Below, piece by piece: positions 6,455 through 14,739 of a stretch of 22,320 nt of DNA. Where the stretch lies: contig DATAXV010000194.1 in NCBI GenBank assembly GCA_036272915.1, positions 1 through 22,320 of the forward strand, given 5' to 3'. Source of the DNA: DATAXV01 sp036272915. GTDB lineage: Bacteria; Chloroflexota; Dormibacteria; Dormibacterales; Dormibacteraceae. Both the position numbers and the translations under genes were made by a program. Position 1 is the stretch's first letter. The number at the start of each line of letters is the position of its first letter. A model generated the notes under the pieces. That model worked only from the letters and a program-made list of their open reading frames with translations, did not search any database and was not told where the DNA came from.

Positions 6455-7960
6455 TCAGTCGAGGCTCTGCAGGGACAGCCAGGACTGCCACAGCGGCCGG
6501 CGCGGCTTGCGGCAGATGAGGATCGGAGCCCCTGCCTCCTGGTTCCGGATGCCGTAGACCATCCGGATCGTGGTAGCGGTCCGGCAGGATCCGAAGACGT
6601 TGCTGATCTGTCCTCGCGTGTAGCCGACGGTGACCACGATCTGCGGGTCCATGCGAGGTGGCGCCCAGTAGTAGTACGTGAGGTGGGGGCTCACGACGCG
6701 GTTGGGGGGGACGCCGTCCCGGGCTCCGTAAAGGTCGAGGGCGCCCGCCTCGCCGTAGTTCGAGGCGAGGATCATCGCCTGGCTCTGCTCTCCCTGTGGG
6801 AGGGAGCGGTACACTGCGCCGACCTGCTCTGTGAATCCCGGCCAGCCGTACATCTCGGCGAAGTTGGTCGCTGTCTCCCAGAGATTCGAACGGGCGAATG
6901 CGGCGGCGGGGAGGACCGGCAGCTCAAGGGGGAGGAGTAGCAGGGTGAATGCCGCGGTCACCGTCACCCAGGCCACTCGGATCGGACGTGAGGTGACCGA
7001 GCGCACGACCCAGACCGCGCCTGCGGCGTAGAGCACTGGATAGATGGGAGCCGGGTAGTAGGGCTTCCCGTCGACGGCGAAGAAGATCAGCTCGACCAGG
7101 ATCGCTGTCCAGAAGAGGGCGCGATATGTCGGCGACCGCAAGAGCCAGACCGCGCCGGCGACGATCAGTGGGATCAAGGCCGGTTGGACCTCAAAGATCT
7201 GGAGCAGCCAATAAGCCAGGCGGCTCCCCGTGCCCGCGCGGTGCGTGAGAGTGTAGGCGACGCTGATCCAGTCGTGGCCGACCTCCCAGATGAGGTTGGG
7301 GACGAGGAGGAGGACGGCAAGGCCGAACCCAAGCCACAGCCATGGGGTGGCGAGGTGGCGCCGTGCCCGCGTGAGCAGAAGACCTGCGGCGAGGGCCACG
7401 GCGAGCGCGGCGATCGTGTACTTGGTCTCGAGACCGATTCCGAGGACCAGGCCGGCGACGAGCCAGAGGCGCCGATCGCGTCCGGCGAGGATGCGCACGA
7501 CGATCCAGAGGAGCAGCGCCCAGGTGAGCTGATCCAGCGCGTCGGTCCCGAAGATAAAGTCACCGAGCACGTACTCCGGAGAGAGGACAACCGCGGCCGC
7601 CGCCAGGGCCTGCGCCCACCGACCGCCCCCGAGGTCGCGCACGATGAGCGCGGCGATCACCACGACCACCGCGCCGGCGAGGACACTGGCCAGCCGGAGC
7701 GCGACCAGGGAATCGGGGGCGATCGCCTGCGTCAGCTCGGCAACCAGAGCGGTGACCGGGGGATAGTCGACGTAGCCCAGCTCCAGGTGATGCCCGGCCG
7801 CGACGTAGTAGAGCTCGTCGCGGTGCCAGCCGTAGCGCGCGGAGAAGGCCATGGAGCCGACGACCTTGACAGCCGCGATGAGGAGGACGGGAAGCCAAGC
7901 AGCGCGGCCGTTCCGGTTGTTCTCGTCACGGGACCCGATTCGGCCCTGCCGCGTGGCCAC
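6455..7960 (-). CDS. GT39-type membrane glycosyltransferase (PMT/ArnT-like)
   Basis: The 501-residue protein has about ten hydrophobic segments. The first is LPVLLIAAVKVVGSMAF, followed by a large external loop with the acidic motif RDELYY (D48, E49) and GYVDYPPV (D65). This DE plus GY-D-PP pattern marks the dolichyl/polyprenyl-phosphate-mannose glycosyltransferase (PMT_2/ArnT) superfamily. These enzymes use lipid-linked sugars to glycosylate lipids or proteins outside the membrane. The C-terminal ~150 residues form an extracytoplasmic domain with a YYYWAPP motif, as in related proteins. The start is GTG at 7960; a CATGCT -10-like hexamer lies exactly six bases before it, suggesting a leaderless mRNA, though no -35 is clear. 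The gene stands alone, bracketed by two repeat copies. Confidence 0.85.
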   Translation of the reverse strand: MATRQGRIGSRDENNRNGRAAWLPVLLIAAVKVVGSMAFSARYGWHRDELYYVAAGHHLELGYVDYPPVTALVAELTQAIAPDSLVALRLASVLAGAVVVVIAALIVRDLGGGRWAQALAAAAVVLSPEYVLGDFIFGTDALDQLTWALLLWIVVRILAGRDRRLWLVAGLVLGIGLETKYTIAALAVALAAGLLLTRARRHLATPWLWLGFGLAVLLLVPNLIWEVGHDWISVAYTLTHRAGTGSRLAYWLLQIFEVQPALIPLIVAGAVWLLRSPTYRALFWTAILVELIFFAVDGKPYYPAPIYPVLYAAGAVWVVRSVTSRPIRVAWVTVTAAFTLLLLPLELPVLPAAAFARSNLWETATNFAEMYGWPGFTEQVGAVYRSLPQGEQSQAMILASNYGEAGALDLYGARDGVPPNRVVSPHLTYYYWAPPRMDPQIVVTVGYTRGQISNVFGSCRTATTIRMVYGIRNQEAGAPILICRKPRRPLWQSWLSLQSLD

Positions 7961-8108
7961 GTGCCGAGCATGACACGGGGCGACCAGAGGAACAGTCGAC
8001 CCGGCTCACCGCGTGCCCTCTTCTCCCGAGTACTCCGGACTACAGAATCACAGAGAGATGAGTACGCAGATGAGGGGACGGGCGGCTCTGGCTTGAAGAG
8101 ACTCCATA

Positions 8109-8243
8109 GCGTGCTCCGGCCCTTTGGCCTGGCAACAATTCGAGGTTCCTATGCGCCCGTCGGCCCACGCTCAGGAACGAGCTCTCGGGCATCAGTGAAC
8201 GCCCGGGCCTCTTCCACGTCTGGCCGCTGGACCCCATTTTCAT
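8109..8243 (+). repeat. Diverged direct repeat, copy B
   Basis: About 135 bp matching copy A at 6264-6396, collinear over its whole length. It lies upstream of the glycosyltransferase start, in the 313-bp gap 7961-8273 that otherwise holds no convincing gene. Together the two copies bracket the glycosyltransferase exactly, each ending at the same CCCAT...TTTTCAT sequence. Neither copy has terminal inverted repeats or a recognisable transposase fragment. Confidence 0.65.
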
Positions 8244-8264
8244 CCCCTCCGGGTGCCCGGGGGG
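8244..8264. terminator. GC-rich hairpin after the Gfo/Idh gene
   Basis: CCCCTCCGGG (8244-8253) pairs with CCCGGGGGG (8256-8264) over about nine pairs including one G-T, just past the Gfo/Idh stop on the minus strand. The loop is very short, and no T-run follows. Confidence 0.35.
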
Positions 8265-8273
8265 CGCGTCCGC

Positions 8274-9404
8274 TCAGGAGAAGGTCGTCGTCAACTGCAC
8301 CCTCTCCCCCGTCTCCGCCGACCGGTAGGCGGACTCGATGATGTCGATCACGTGCCGGGCGTGCTCGGCGGTGACCGGGCTCGGCTTTCCCTCGCGGACC
8401 CAGTCCACCAGCTGCATCACGTCCTCGAAGACGTGGTGCTCGTCGATGTCGCGATGGGCGCCGGTGACGTGGGGCAGCAGCAGCTGCTGACCCATGCGGC
8501 CGGGGCGCTCGCCGGCGACCTCGTAGCCCGCGTAGGAGAACGGCTTCCCGTTCAGGTCGGGCCCGACGATGCTGCCGGTGCTGCCGAAGTAGTTCCCCTC
8601 GAAGCCGCCGTTGACGGAGCCGGCGACGGTGCCGTGGCTGAGCGCGAAGAGGCCGTCACCGAAGTCGAGCAGCATCAGCGTCGTGTCGTCGGCCTCGGTG
8701 GTGATCGAGCGGCCGGCGAACTGGCGCTCACTGATCCGGATCCCGGACAGGGCCGTCACCTGCCGGGCCGATCCGAGCACGGTGGTGAGTCCGTGGAGGG
8801 CGTAGACGACGACGTCGTAGAGCGGGCCGCCACCCGGCTTGCGGAAGTACCAGGAGGGGTCGACGGCGCCACCGCCGCCCTCCCCACTCCGCTCGCTCTC
8901 GTCCTCATGGTAGCTGCCAACGGCGGCTCCGCATGTCGCCCAGCAGAGCCGGCCGATCGCCCCCTCGGCGATCAGCTCACGGGTTCGCGTCAGGTGCGGC
9001 CGGAGCACCTCGCCCGGGGAGGCGACGATGCGCAGACCGGCCCGCTCGGCGATCTCGATCAGCTCGGTCGCCTCGGCCACGGTCGTGGTCATGGTCTTGT
9101 TGAAGTGGACGTGCTTGCCCGCCTCCAGGGCCAGCCGGCCGTGCTCGAAGTGGAGCCCGATCGGCGAGGCGATGCTGACCGCGTCGACGCCGCCCCGCTC
9201 CAGCAGCTCCTCGATCGTCGAGAAGGCGTGAGGGATGCCGAACCGCTGGGCGATGGCCTCGGCCCGGCCGGGAGCGGGATCGCAGACGGCCTCCACCCGA
9301 ACCCGGTCGTGCACGTCCTCCTGGGCCAGATGAGGCAGGATGCCGCGCTGCGCGATCACCCCCGTCCCGACCACGCCGAGACGGACGATCCCGTCGCCCG
9401 TCAC
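8274..9404 (-). CDS. Gfo/Idh/MocA-family NAD(P)-dependent oxidoreductase
   Basis: A 376-residue protein with an N-terminal Rossmann domain, LGVVGTGVIA (GxGxxA at G13-G15-A18), then CDPAPGRAEA and a GIPHAFSTIEELL stretch typical of sugar oxidoreductases. The C-terminal alpha/beta domain contains DVVVYALHGLTTVLG, the family's D-x-x-x-H-like segment. The usual catalytic EKP motif reads FNKTM, keeping K103 but replacing its neighbours. The family oxidises or epimerises sugars, inositols and related polyols. I chose the GTG at 9404 because AGGTGG precedes it by five to six bases; a GTG at 9413 has no ribosome site. Much longer open frames upstream are not coding. A YwaF-like membrane gene precedes it on the same strand. 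Confidence 0.85.
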   Translation of the reverse strand: MTGDGIVRLGVVGTGVIAQRGILPHLAQEDVHDRVRVEAVCDPAPGRAEAIAQRFGIPHAFSTIEELLERGGVDAVSIASPIGLHFEHGRLALEAGKHVHFNKTMTTTVAEATELIEIAERAGLRIVASPGEVLRPHLTRTRELIAEGAIGRLCWATCGAAVGSYHEDESERSGEGGGGAVDPSWYFRKPGGGPLYDVVVYALHGLTTVLGSARQVTALSGIRISERQFAGRSITTEADDTTLMLLDFGDGLFALSHGTVAGSVNGGFEGNYFGSTGSIVGPDLNGKPFSYAGYEVAGERPGRMGQQLLLPHVTGAHRDIDEHHVFEDVMQLVDWVREGKPSPVTAEHARHVIDIIESAYRSAETGERVQLTTTFS

Positions 9405-9535
9405 CTCTGCCACCTGGTTGCTGCACGCATCAGCCGCGACCTCCTGGCTCCGGCGGCGCGCGCCGCCGGGCGCCTTCCACCGGATCCGACGCCGTCCGAC
9501 AAGCGTCGCAGAAGTGGACGGCCCGGGACAGGGGG

Positions 9536-10282
9536 TCAGGCGCCCTCTGCCGCCCTTCGCGAGGGGCGGAGCGGCCTGCAGGCGAGCTCCAGGAGGAAGA
9601 ACAGGACGGCCGCGATGACCGCCACCGGGACCAGGTACCGGGGCCAGGGGCCGAGCATGTTGAGCAGGGTCGGTGGGCCTCCGGGATAGCCGCAGAGGAA
9701 GAGGAGGTTCTCGGCGGTGAGGTGGTCGAGGAGGGCGATGCCGGCCGCGTAGACGACGGTGACGGCGGCGACCCGCAGGACCGCGCCCGGCGCCGGCACC
9801 CGCCGCAGCCCGACGACGAGGACACAGGCCGAGACGATCAGCCCGCCATGGACGATGAAGTACTGGAAATAGAGCCAGTTCGGGAAGACGGCCCCGGGGA
9901 GCGGCGTGAGCAGGGCGGGGATGGACCCGGCGATGCCCCACCACCAGGTGATGTCGACCAGCGGCTGCCAGCGGAACCAGAGGGCGCCGGCGGCGAGGAT
10001 GGCGGCGACGTCGCAGATCTGCAGGGGCAGGCCGTGGGTCTTGAGCGCGCCCGGGACCACGATCTCCACCCCCCACCAGCAGAGCTCGGCGACCAGCATG
10101 ACCACGGCCAGGGATCGGGTCAGCAGCTCGGTCCAGCGGCCCGGCCGGATGCGCACGGCGGCGGTCAGGGCCGCGGCCACGACGACGATCACGGGAAGGG
10201 CGATCAGATCCGGGGATATGGCCACGCTCAGTACCGCCTGCGCCCATTTGAGCACCGGGACGCGACCGTGTAAAGCGGGCAC
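9536..10282 (-). CDS. TIGR02206/YwaF-like integral membrane protein
   Basis: This 248-residue protein has about six or seven membrane segments and the hallmarks of the TIGR02206 (Bacillus YwaF-like) family. These are LPLQICDVAAI in the third segment, WWWGIAGSIPALLTP, FPNWLYFQYFIVHGGLIVSA, ENLLFLCGYPGGPPTLL and LGPWPRYLV near the end. No biochemical role is established for this family. The longest start is GTG at 10282; later GTGs at 10261, 10255 and 10225 are possible, the last placed closest to the first membrane segment. It is divergent from the YggT gene and lies 131 bp upstream of the Gfo/Idh gene on the same strand. Confidence 0.85.
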   Translation of the reverse strand: MPALHGRVPVLKWAQAVLSVAISPDLIALPVIVVVAAALTAAVRIRPGRWTELLTRSLAVVMLVAELCWWGVEIVVPGALKTHGLPLQICDVAAILAAGALWFRWQPLVDITWWWGIAGSIPALLTPLPGAVFPNWLYFQYFIVHGGLIVSACVLVVGLRRVPAPGAVLRVAAVTVVYAAGIALLDHLTAENLLFLCGYPGGPPTLLNMLGPWPRYLVPVAVIAAVLFFLLELACRPLRPSRRAAEGA

Positions 10283-10344
10283 GCCCCGGACCCGTGTCCG
10301 GATCCGTATTCGTTCACGCCACGTTCAGCGCCGAGGTCCATGCT

Positions 10345-10914
10345 ATGGGCATGATTCTGGAGGCGGTCGTCAACGTGGTGACGGAGCTGATCTGGATCCT
10401 GATCGTGCTGATCATGGTCCGCGTCCTTCTGACCTGGATCCCGAGCATCCAGGGCAACCCCATCGTCCGGCTTTTGGGACGCATCGTGGACCCCGTCGTC
10501 GCCCCCTTCCGCCGGGTCCTCCCCACCTTCTCCGGGTTCGACTTCTCACCGCTGCTGGCGATCATCGTCCTCGGCGTCGTCGCCCAGATCCTGGGCAGCC
10601 TGGTCTTCGCCGGAAGCGTGCCCATCCTCGCCATCCTCATCTCCGTGGTCCGGCAGCTGATCATCAGCGTCGCCGCCCTGTTCGCCCTGCTCATGCTCGT
10701 CCGCATCGTCATCGGCTTCTTCCGGGCCAGCCGCGGCCACCCGCTGACCTGGTCCCTGCTCTCGATCACCCAGCCCCTGGTCCGCCCCTTCCGCGCCATC
10801 GTGCCCCGCACCCAGGGGATCGAGTCGGCGGCGGTGGTGGCACTGGTCGCCTACATCGCCATCTGCATCGTCGCCGAGGTCGGCCTCGGCATCCTCATGC
10901 AGGCGGTGTCCTGA
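10345..10914 (+). CDS. YggT-family membrane protein with two YggT repeats
   Basis: The 189-residue protein contains two copies of the YggT module. The first (about 26-77) has VRVLLTWIPSIQGNPIVR, DPVVAPFRRVLP and FDFSPLLAI. The second (about 120-168) has VRIVIGFFRASRGHPLT, TQPLVRPFRAIVP and GIESAAVVAL. Each ends in a membrane helix, giving four to five helices in total. YggT/CCB3 proteins are linked to osmotic or envelope physiology in bacteria and to cytochrome b6 assembly in chloroplasts; the function here is not fixed. The ATG at 10345 is preferred to one 17 codons earlier because GAGG lies eight bases upstream and the homology starts right after it. It heads a plus-strand run with two enzymes. 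Confidence 0.88.
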   Translation: MGMILEAVVNVVTELIWILIVLIMVRVLLTWIPSIQGNPIVRLLGRIVDPVVAPFRRVLPTFSGFDFSPLLAIIVLGVVAQILGSLVFAGSVPILAILISVVRQLIISVAALFALLMLVRIVIGFFRASRGHPLTWSLLSITQPLVRPFRAIVPRTQGIESAAVVALVAYIAICIVAEVGLGILMQAVS

Positions 10915-10961
10915 GACCCGGCACCAGACGCGCACCACCCTCAAGGTGAGAGTCTTGGGGG

Positions 10962-11921
10962 ATGAGTGATGCGCGATCGACGACCCCGCAGCTGGCGGCG
11001 GAGACCTCATCCGGGGGGGAGTTCGTGCGGCAGGTCAACCATTTCATCGACCGGGTCACGGCGGACGGCTCGTCCCCCTACCCGGCGGAGAGCGGGCGTT
11101 ACCGCCTGATCGTCTCGCTGGCCTGCCCCTGGGCACATCGTTCGGTCATCGTTCGCCGTCTGCTCGGCCTCGAGCACCACATCAGCCTTGGCGTCGTCGA
11201 CCCCATCCGCGACGAGCGCGGATGGCGCTTCACCCTCGACCCGGGTGGACGCGATCCGGTCACCGGCGCCGCCTTCCTGTCCGAGCTGTACGAGGCCTCG
11301 GACCCGTCCTTCTCCGGGCGGTGGACGGTCCCCGTCCTCTACGACACCAAGACCAGCCGCATCGTCTCCAACGACTACCCGCAGATCTCGCTCGACCTCT
11401 CCACCGAGTGGAGGGCGCTCCACGGACCCGGCGCACCCGACCTCTACCCGGAGCAGTACCAGGCCGAGATCGACGTGCTCAACGGGATCATCTACACGGA
11501 GGTCAACAACGGCGTCTACCGCTGCGGCTTCGCCACCAGCCAGGCGGCCTACGAGAGCGCCTACCGGCAGCTCTTCGATCGCCTCGACCTGCTCTCCCGC
11601 CGGCTGGAGACGCAGCGCTACCTCTTCGGCGACCGCATCACCGAGTCGGACGTCCGGATCTTCACCACCCTGGTCCGCTTCGACGCCGTCTACCACGGCC
11701 ACTTCAAGTGCAACCGCAGCAGGCTGAGCGAGATGCCGGTGCTGTGGGCCTACGCCAGGGACCTCTTCGCCACCCCCGGCTTCGGCGACACCGTCTCCTT
11801 CGACCACATCAAGCGGCACTACTACATGACCCACGACAGCATCAACCCCAACCGCATCGTCCCCCTCGGGCCCGACCCGGCCAGGTGGCGGCGACCGCAC
11901 GGCCGCCAGGTCCTCAGCTGA
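10962..11921 (+). CDS. Glutathionyl-hydroquinone reductase-like (Xi-class GST) enzyme
   Basis: The 319-residue protein matches the YqjG/ECM4 family. SLACPWAHR carries the redox C55-P56-W57 motif. Further family landmarks are DPIRDERGWRF, a VPVLYDTKTSRIVSNDYPQI substrate loop, EVNNGVYRCGFATSQAAYE and ESDVRIFTTLVRFDAVYHGHFKCN. These enzymes reduce glutathionyl-hydroquinones to hydroquinone using the active-site cysteine and a second glutathione. Many high-GC Gram-positive bacteria use mycothiol or another thiol instead of glutathione, so the thiol substrate here is open. A loose AAGGTGAG lies upstream of the ATG. The gene is 47 bp after YggT and 43 bp before the sulfatase. Confidence 0.9.
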   Translation: MSDARSTTPQLAAETSSGGEFVRQVNHFIDRVTADGSSPYPAESGRYRLIVSLACPWAHRSVIVRRLLGLEHHISLGVVDPIRDERGWRFTLDPGGRDPVTGAAFLSELYEASDPSFSGRWTVPVLYDTKTSRIVSNDYPQISLDLSTEWRALHGPGAPDLYPEQYQAEIDVLNGIIYTEVNNGVYRCGFATSQAAYESAYRQLFDRLDLLSRRLETQRYLFGDRITESDVRIFTTLVRFDAVYHGHFKCNRSRLSEMPVLWAYARDLFATPGFGDTVSFDHIKRHYYMTHDSINPNRIVPLGPDPARWRRPHGRQVLS

Positions 11922-11964
11922 GTTCGACCCGCTCTCGTTCGGCATCGTTCAGGAGGCCGCCCAC

Positions 11965-13452
11965 GTGCGCATCGTCTACTTCGACATCGATTCCTGCCGT
12001 CCCGACCACCTCGGCTGCTACGGCTACGCACGAGCCACCTCGCCCGTGATCGACGGCCTCGCCCGGGAGGGCCTCCTGGCCTCCGCCTGCCACACCTCCG
12101 ACGCGCCCTGCCTGCCCAGCCGGGCGGCCCTGTTCTCGGGCCGGCTGGGCATCCACAACGGCATCAACTGCCACGAGGGCCCCGCCTCCCAGCTCCGCTA
12201 CGCGGGCCGGGGCCACTCCCACGACCCGGAGCGCCCGATGTGGATGCGCCATCTCCAGCAGCGAGGATGGCAGACGGTCTGCTTCTCCGGCTTCGCCCAG
12301 CGACACCTGGCCTGGTGGTTCACCGCCGGGTTCACGCAGTTCTTCGGCAACCAACTGCCGGGCGGCAGCGAGAGCGCCGACGAGGTCAACGATAAGGTGC
12401 TGCCCTGGCTCCGGCGCGAGGGCGCCTCCGACGACTGGTTCCTGCACGTCAACTACTGGGACGTGCACACCCCGTACCAGGCCCCGGAGCGCTACCGGGC
12501 CCGGGTCGGGGACGGCGCACCAGCGGTCCACCCGACGGCCGAGGAGATCGCCGACGACGCCCGGCACTATTACGGGCCGCGTACGGCACGGGACTGGTGG
12601 GCCGACCGGGGCTTCCACAACGCCCGCGACGACGCCTACGGCCGGCTGATGCCGGAGCGTGGTCCCGACACCTGGGAGAGCTACCTCGGCTTCCTCGAGG
12701 GGTACGACGCGGGCATCGCCTACGTCGACGAGAAGATCGGCGAGATCCTGGAGGAGCTGGAGCGCCTCGGCGTGCGGGAGGAGACGGCGATTATCGTCGG
12801 CGCCGACCACGGAGAGTCGATCGGCGAGCTGGGCATGTACTTCGAGCACGGGAACGGCTGTGAGGGGACGAGCCGGGTCCCGCTGGTGATCCACTGGCCG
12901 GGCCTGGCCGGCCGGGGCCGCAGGTTCGATGGGCTCGCCTACCAGCTCGACCTCCCTCCCACCGTGCTCGATCTGCTCGGCATGGACGTGCCCGGCGGCT
13001 GGGACGGCCGCAGCTTCGCCACCGCCCTGAGCGGTCAGGCCGAGGGGCGCGATCATCTGGTCCTGGGCTGCGGCATCTACTCCTACCAGCGCGCCGTGCG
13101 CACCCCGCGGCACCGCATGATCCGGACCATCCACCCCGGCCTCTACCCCTATGACGACGCCTACCTCTTCGACATGGAGGAGGACCCCGGGGAGCGGCGC
13201 AACCTCGCCTCGGAGCGGCCCGAGGTTCTGGCCGAGCTCGACCACCTGCTCACCGAGTGGACCTACCGCAACACGACCGGCTCGGCCGCCGTGAGCGATC
13301 CCTTCCAGGAGCAGCTGGCGGCGGGCATCAGCCCCGACCTCTACTGCCCGCGGGAGGTGATCGAGGCCAGGCTCAGGGAACTGGGCCGAGAGGACCAGCT
13401 CGCCGACCTCCACCGGCGGCGGGACCCGGCGCCGGCACTGAGGCCCTGGTGA
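11965..13452 (+). CDS. Cysteine-type sulfatase
   Basis: The 495-residue protein is a type I sulfatase of the alkaline-phosphatase fold. Near the N-terminus, DIDSCRPDHLGCYGY supplies metal-binding acidic residues. C49-L-P-S-R is the CxPSR sequence that is converted to formylglycine, the catalytic residue. HVNYWDVHTPY (D166, H168) and GADHGES (D281, H282) supply further metal and sulfate ligands, and FDMEEDPGERRNLA is the typical late motif. It hydrolyses a sulfate ester, substrate unknown. There is no signal peptide, so it is probably cytoplasmic. Activity needs a formylglycine-generating enzyme, not encoded in the window. The GTG start has a perfect AGGAGG (11951-11956) eight bases upstream. 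It is last in the YggT/reductase run and ends at a perfect hairpin. Confidence 0.92.
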   Translation: MRIVYFDIDSCRPDHLGCYGYARATSPVIDGLAREGLLASACHTSDAPCLPSRAALFSGRLGIHNGINCHEGPASQLRYAGRGHSHDPERPMWMRHLQQRGWQTVCFSGFAQRHLAWWFTAGFTQFFGNQLPGGSESADEVNDKVLPWLRREGASDDWFLHVNYWDVHTPYQAPERYRARVGDGAPAVHPTAEEIADDARHYYGPRTARDWWADRGFHNARDDAYGRLMPERGPDTWESYLGFLEGYDAGIAYVDEKIGEILEELERLGVREETAIIVGADHGESIGELGMYFEHGNGCEGTSRVPLVIHWPGLAGRGRRFDGLAYQLDLPPTVLDLLGMDVPGGWDGRSFATALSGQAEGRDHLVLGCGIYSYQRAVRTPRHRMIRTIHPGLYPYDDAYLFDMEEDPGERRNLASERPEVLAELDHLLTEWTYRNTTGSAAVSDPFQEQLAAGISPDLYCPREVIEARLRELGREDQLADLHRRRDPAPALRPW

Positions 13453-13485
13453 GCGTCCGGACGCGGCCGCGCTGACGGCCCCGGG

Positions 13486-13515
13486 CCGGCGCCGCGAACC
13501 CTGACGCGGCGCCGG
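13486..13515. terminator. Perfect 11-bp inverted repeat between convergent genes
   Basis: CCGGCGCCGCG (13486-13496) and CGCGGCGCCGG (13505-13515) pair without mismatch around an 8-base loop. The repeat lies in the 82-bp gap between the sulfatase stop and the MetE-like stop. It can serve both strands; neither side has a T-run, as is common in GC-rich genomes. Confidence 0.7.
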
Positions 13516-13534
13516 ACGTACCGCTGAGGCGGTG

Positions 13535-14674
13535 CTACCAGAGTTCGCGGCTGGCGATCTCCGCGCCCTGCGCCATCGCCTCGAACTTGGACCAGGTGAC
13601 GCTCGGCACCACCACGTCCTGGCCGACGAAGGTGCCGAAGCCGCAGTCGGAGCCGGCCATGACCCGCTCCCGCCCGACCAGACGGGCGTAGTTGCCGAGC
13701 CGCTGGGCGATCAGCCGGGGGTGCTCGACGTAGTTGTTGGTGGAGTCGATGACACCGGGGATGAGGTACTTGTCGGCGGGGAGCTCGACGTCCTTGAAGA
13801 CCTCCCACTCGTGCGCGTGCCGCGGATTGCAGGCCTCGACCGCGATGCCGGCCGGCTTGGCCTGGAGGACGAGGTCGACGATGTCCTTGAGCTCCACGTC
13901 CCTGTCGTGGGGGCCCTCGTAGTTGCCCCAGCAGAGGTGCATCCGCAGCTGCTCGGCGGGGATGTCCTGAACCGCGTGGTTGAGCGCCTCTATCGCCTCG
14001 GCGACCTGACGCCGGGTGGTCTTCGGGTCGCCGTCGGCGTCGACGCTGACGCTCGCTCCCGCCCCAAGGTCCGGACAGTCGAGCTGCAGGATGAAGCCCG
14101 CCTCGGCGATGGCACGGTACTCCTGGCGCATGGCGTCGGCGATCGCGGCCAGGTACGCCTCGCGGGTCGGGTAGTGCTTGTTGCCGAAGAACATCGCGAC
14201 CACGCCGGGAGAGGCGGCCGTCATGAAGACGCGCTCCGCGCCGGCGGCCTCGGCCGCCGCCTTGAGATTGGCGATGTCGTGGTGGACGGCGTCCGGATCC
14301 TTCAGCGTGACGTCGCCGGTGCAGGAGGGCTGCACGATCCGGATCGAGCTCATGAGCGACGCCATCCGCTGCCCGAAGTCGGGGTGGGCGAGCACGTCGG
14401 CCGGGGCCAGGCCCACCGGCTCCCCCTCAAAGCCGGTCAGGCGCTCCTTGATGTAGGTGGCGTAGCTGATCTTGCCCTGTTCGCCGTCGTTGACGACGTC
14501 GACGCCCAGCTCCCGCTGGCGCTTGACGATCTCGGTCACCGCCTCCCGCACCCGATCCTCGAAGCCGGGGACGGACTTGCCGTCATCGTGGTCGAAGACC
14601 ATCTGGGCAAGGTCGGGGGGCCTGGGCAGACTGCCGGTGTGGGTGGTCAGGATCCGGTCCGTGCTGGGATTCAC
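13535..14674 (-). CDS. Cobalamin-independent methionine-synthase-family (MetE C-terminal-like) protein
   Basis: The 379-residue protein is a single barrel like the catalytic half of MetE. It begins with ILTTHTGSLPRP, has GVDVVNDGEQGK, then ILQLDCPDL, and keeps the zinc site: H246 and C248 in RMHLCWGN, probably E280 in AVEACNPRHAHE, and C344 in GSDCGFGT. The family covers folate-linked methyltransferases and CoM-thiol transferases such as epoxyalkane:CoM transferase. At this size it is not a full MetE, and the thiol and methyl donor are unknown. The GTG at 14674 is preferred to an ATG 28 codons upstream because AAGGAG lies about seven bases before it and homology starts immediately. A promoter with an operator-like repeat lies upstream. 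Confidence 0.88.
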   Translation of the reverse strand: MNPSTDRILTTHTGSLPRPPDLAQMVFDHDDGKSVPGFEDRVREAVTEIVKRQRELGVDVVNDGEQGKISYATYIKERLTGFEGEPVGLAPADVLAHPDFGQRMASLMSSIRIVQPSCTGDVTLKDPDAVHHDIANLKAAAEAAGAERVFMTAASPGVVAMFFGNKHYPTREAYLAAIADAMRQEYRAIAEAGFILQLDCPDLGAGASVSVDADGDPKTTRRQVAEAIEALNHAVQDIPAEQLRMHLCWGNYEGPHDRDVELKDIVDLVLQAKPAGIAVEACNPRHAHEWEVFKDVELPADKYLIPGVIDSTNNYVEHPRLIAQRLGNYARLVGRERVMAGSDCGFGTFVGQDVVVPSVTWSKFEAMAQGAEIASRELW

Positions 14675-14739
14675 CGCTCTCTCCTTCCTTTCGTCCTCGA
14701 TGAGTGGTCTGGTATGTGCCTTCCCAATCCGCACCAAGG

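Noticed and set aside
6880..6900. tRNA T-arm-like sequence GAGATTCGAACGGG
   Set aside because: It lies inside the glycosyltransferase coding region and no acceptor, anticodon or D arm can be built around it.
8040..8243. 67-codon minus-strand frame inside repeat copy B
   Set aside because: The matching frame in repeat copy A has a stop after 11 codons and the sequence shows no protein pattern, so the repeat is treated as non-coding.
8253..9689. 478-codon plus-strand frame opposite the Gfo/Idh gene
   Set aside because: It is a shadow of a well-supported oxidoreductase on the other strand.
11914..13413. 499-codon minus-strand frame opposite the sulfatase
   Set aside because: The sulfatase frame has all catalytic motifs; the opposite frame is valine/glycine/leucine shadow sequence with no family pattern.
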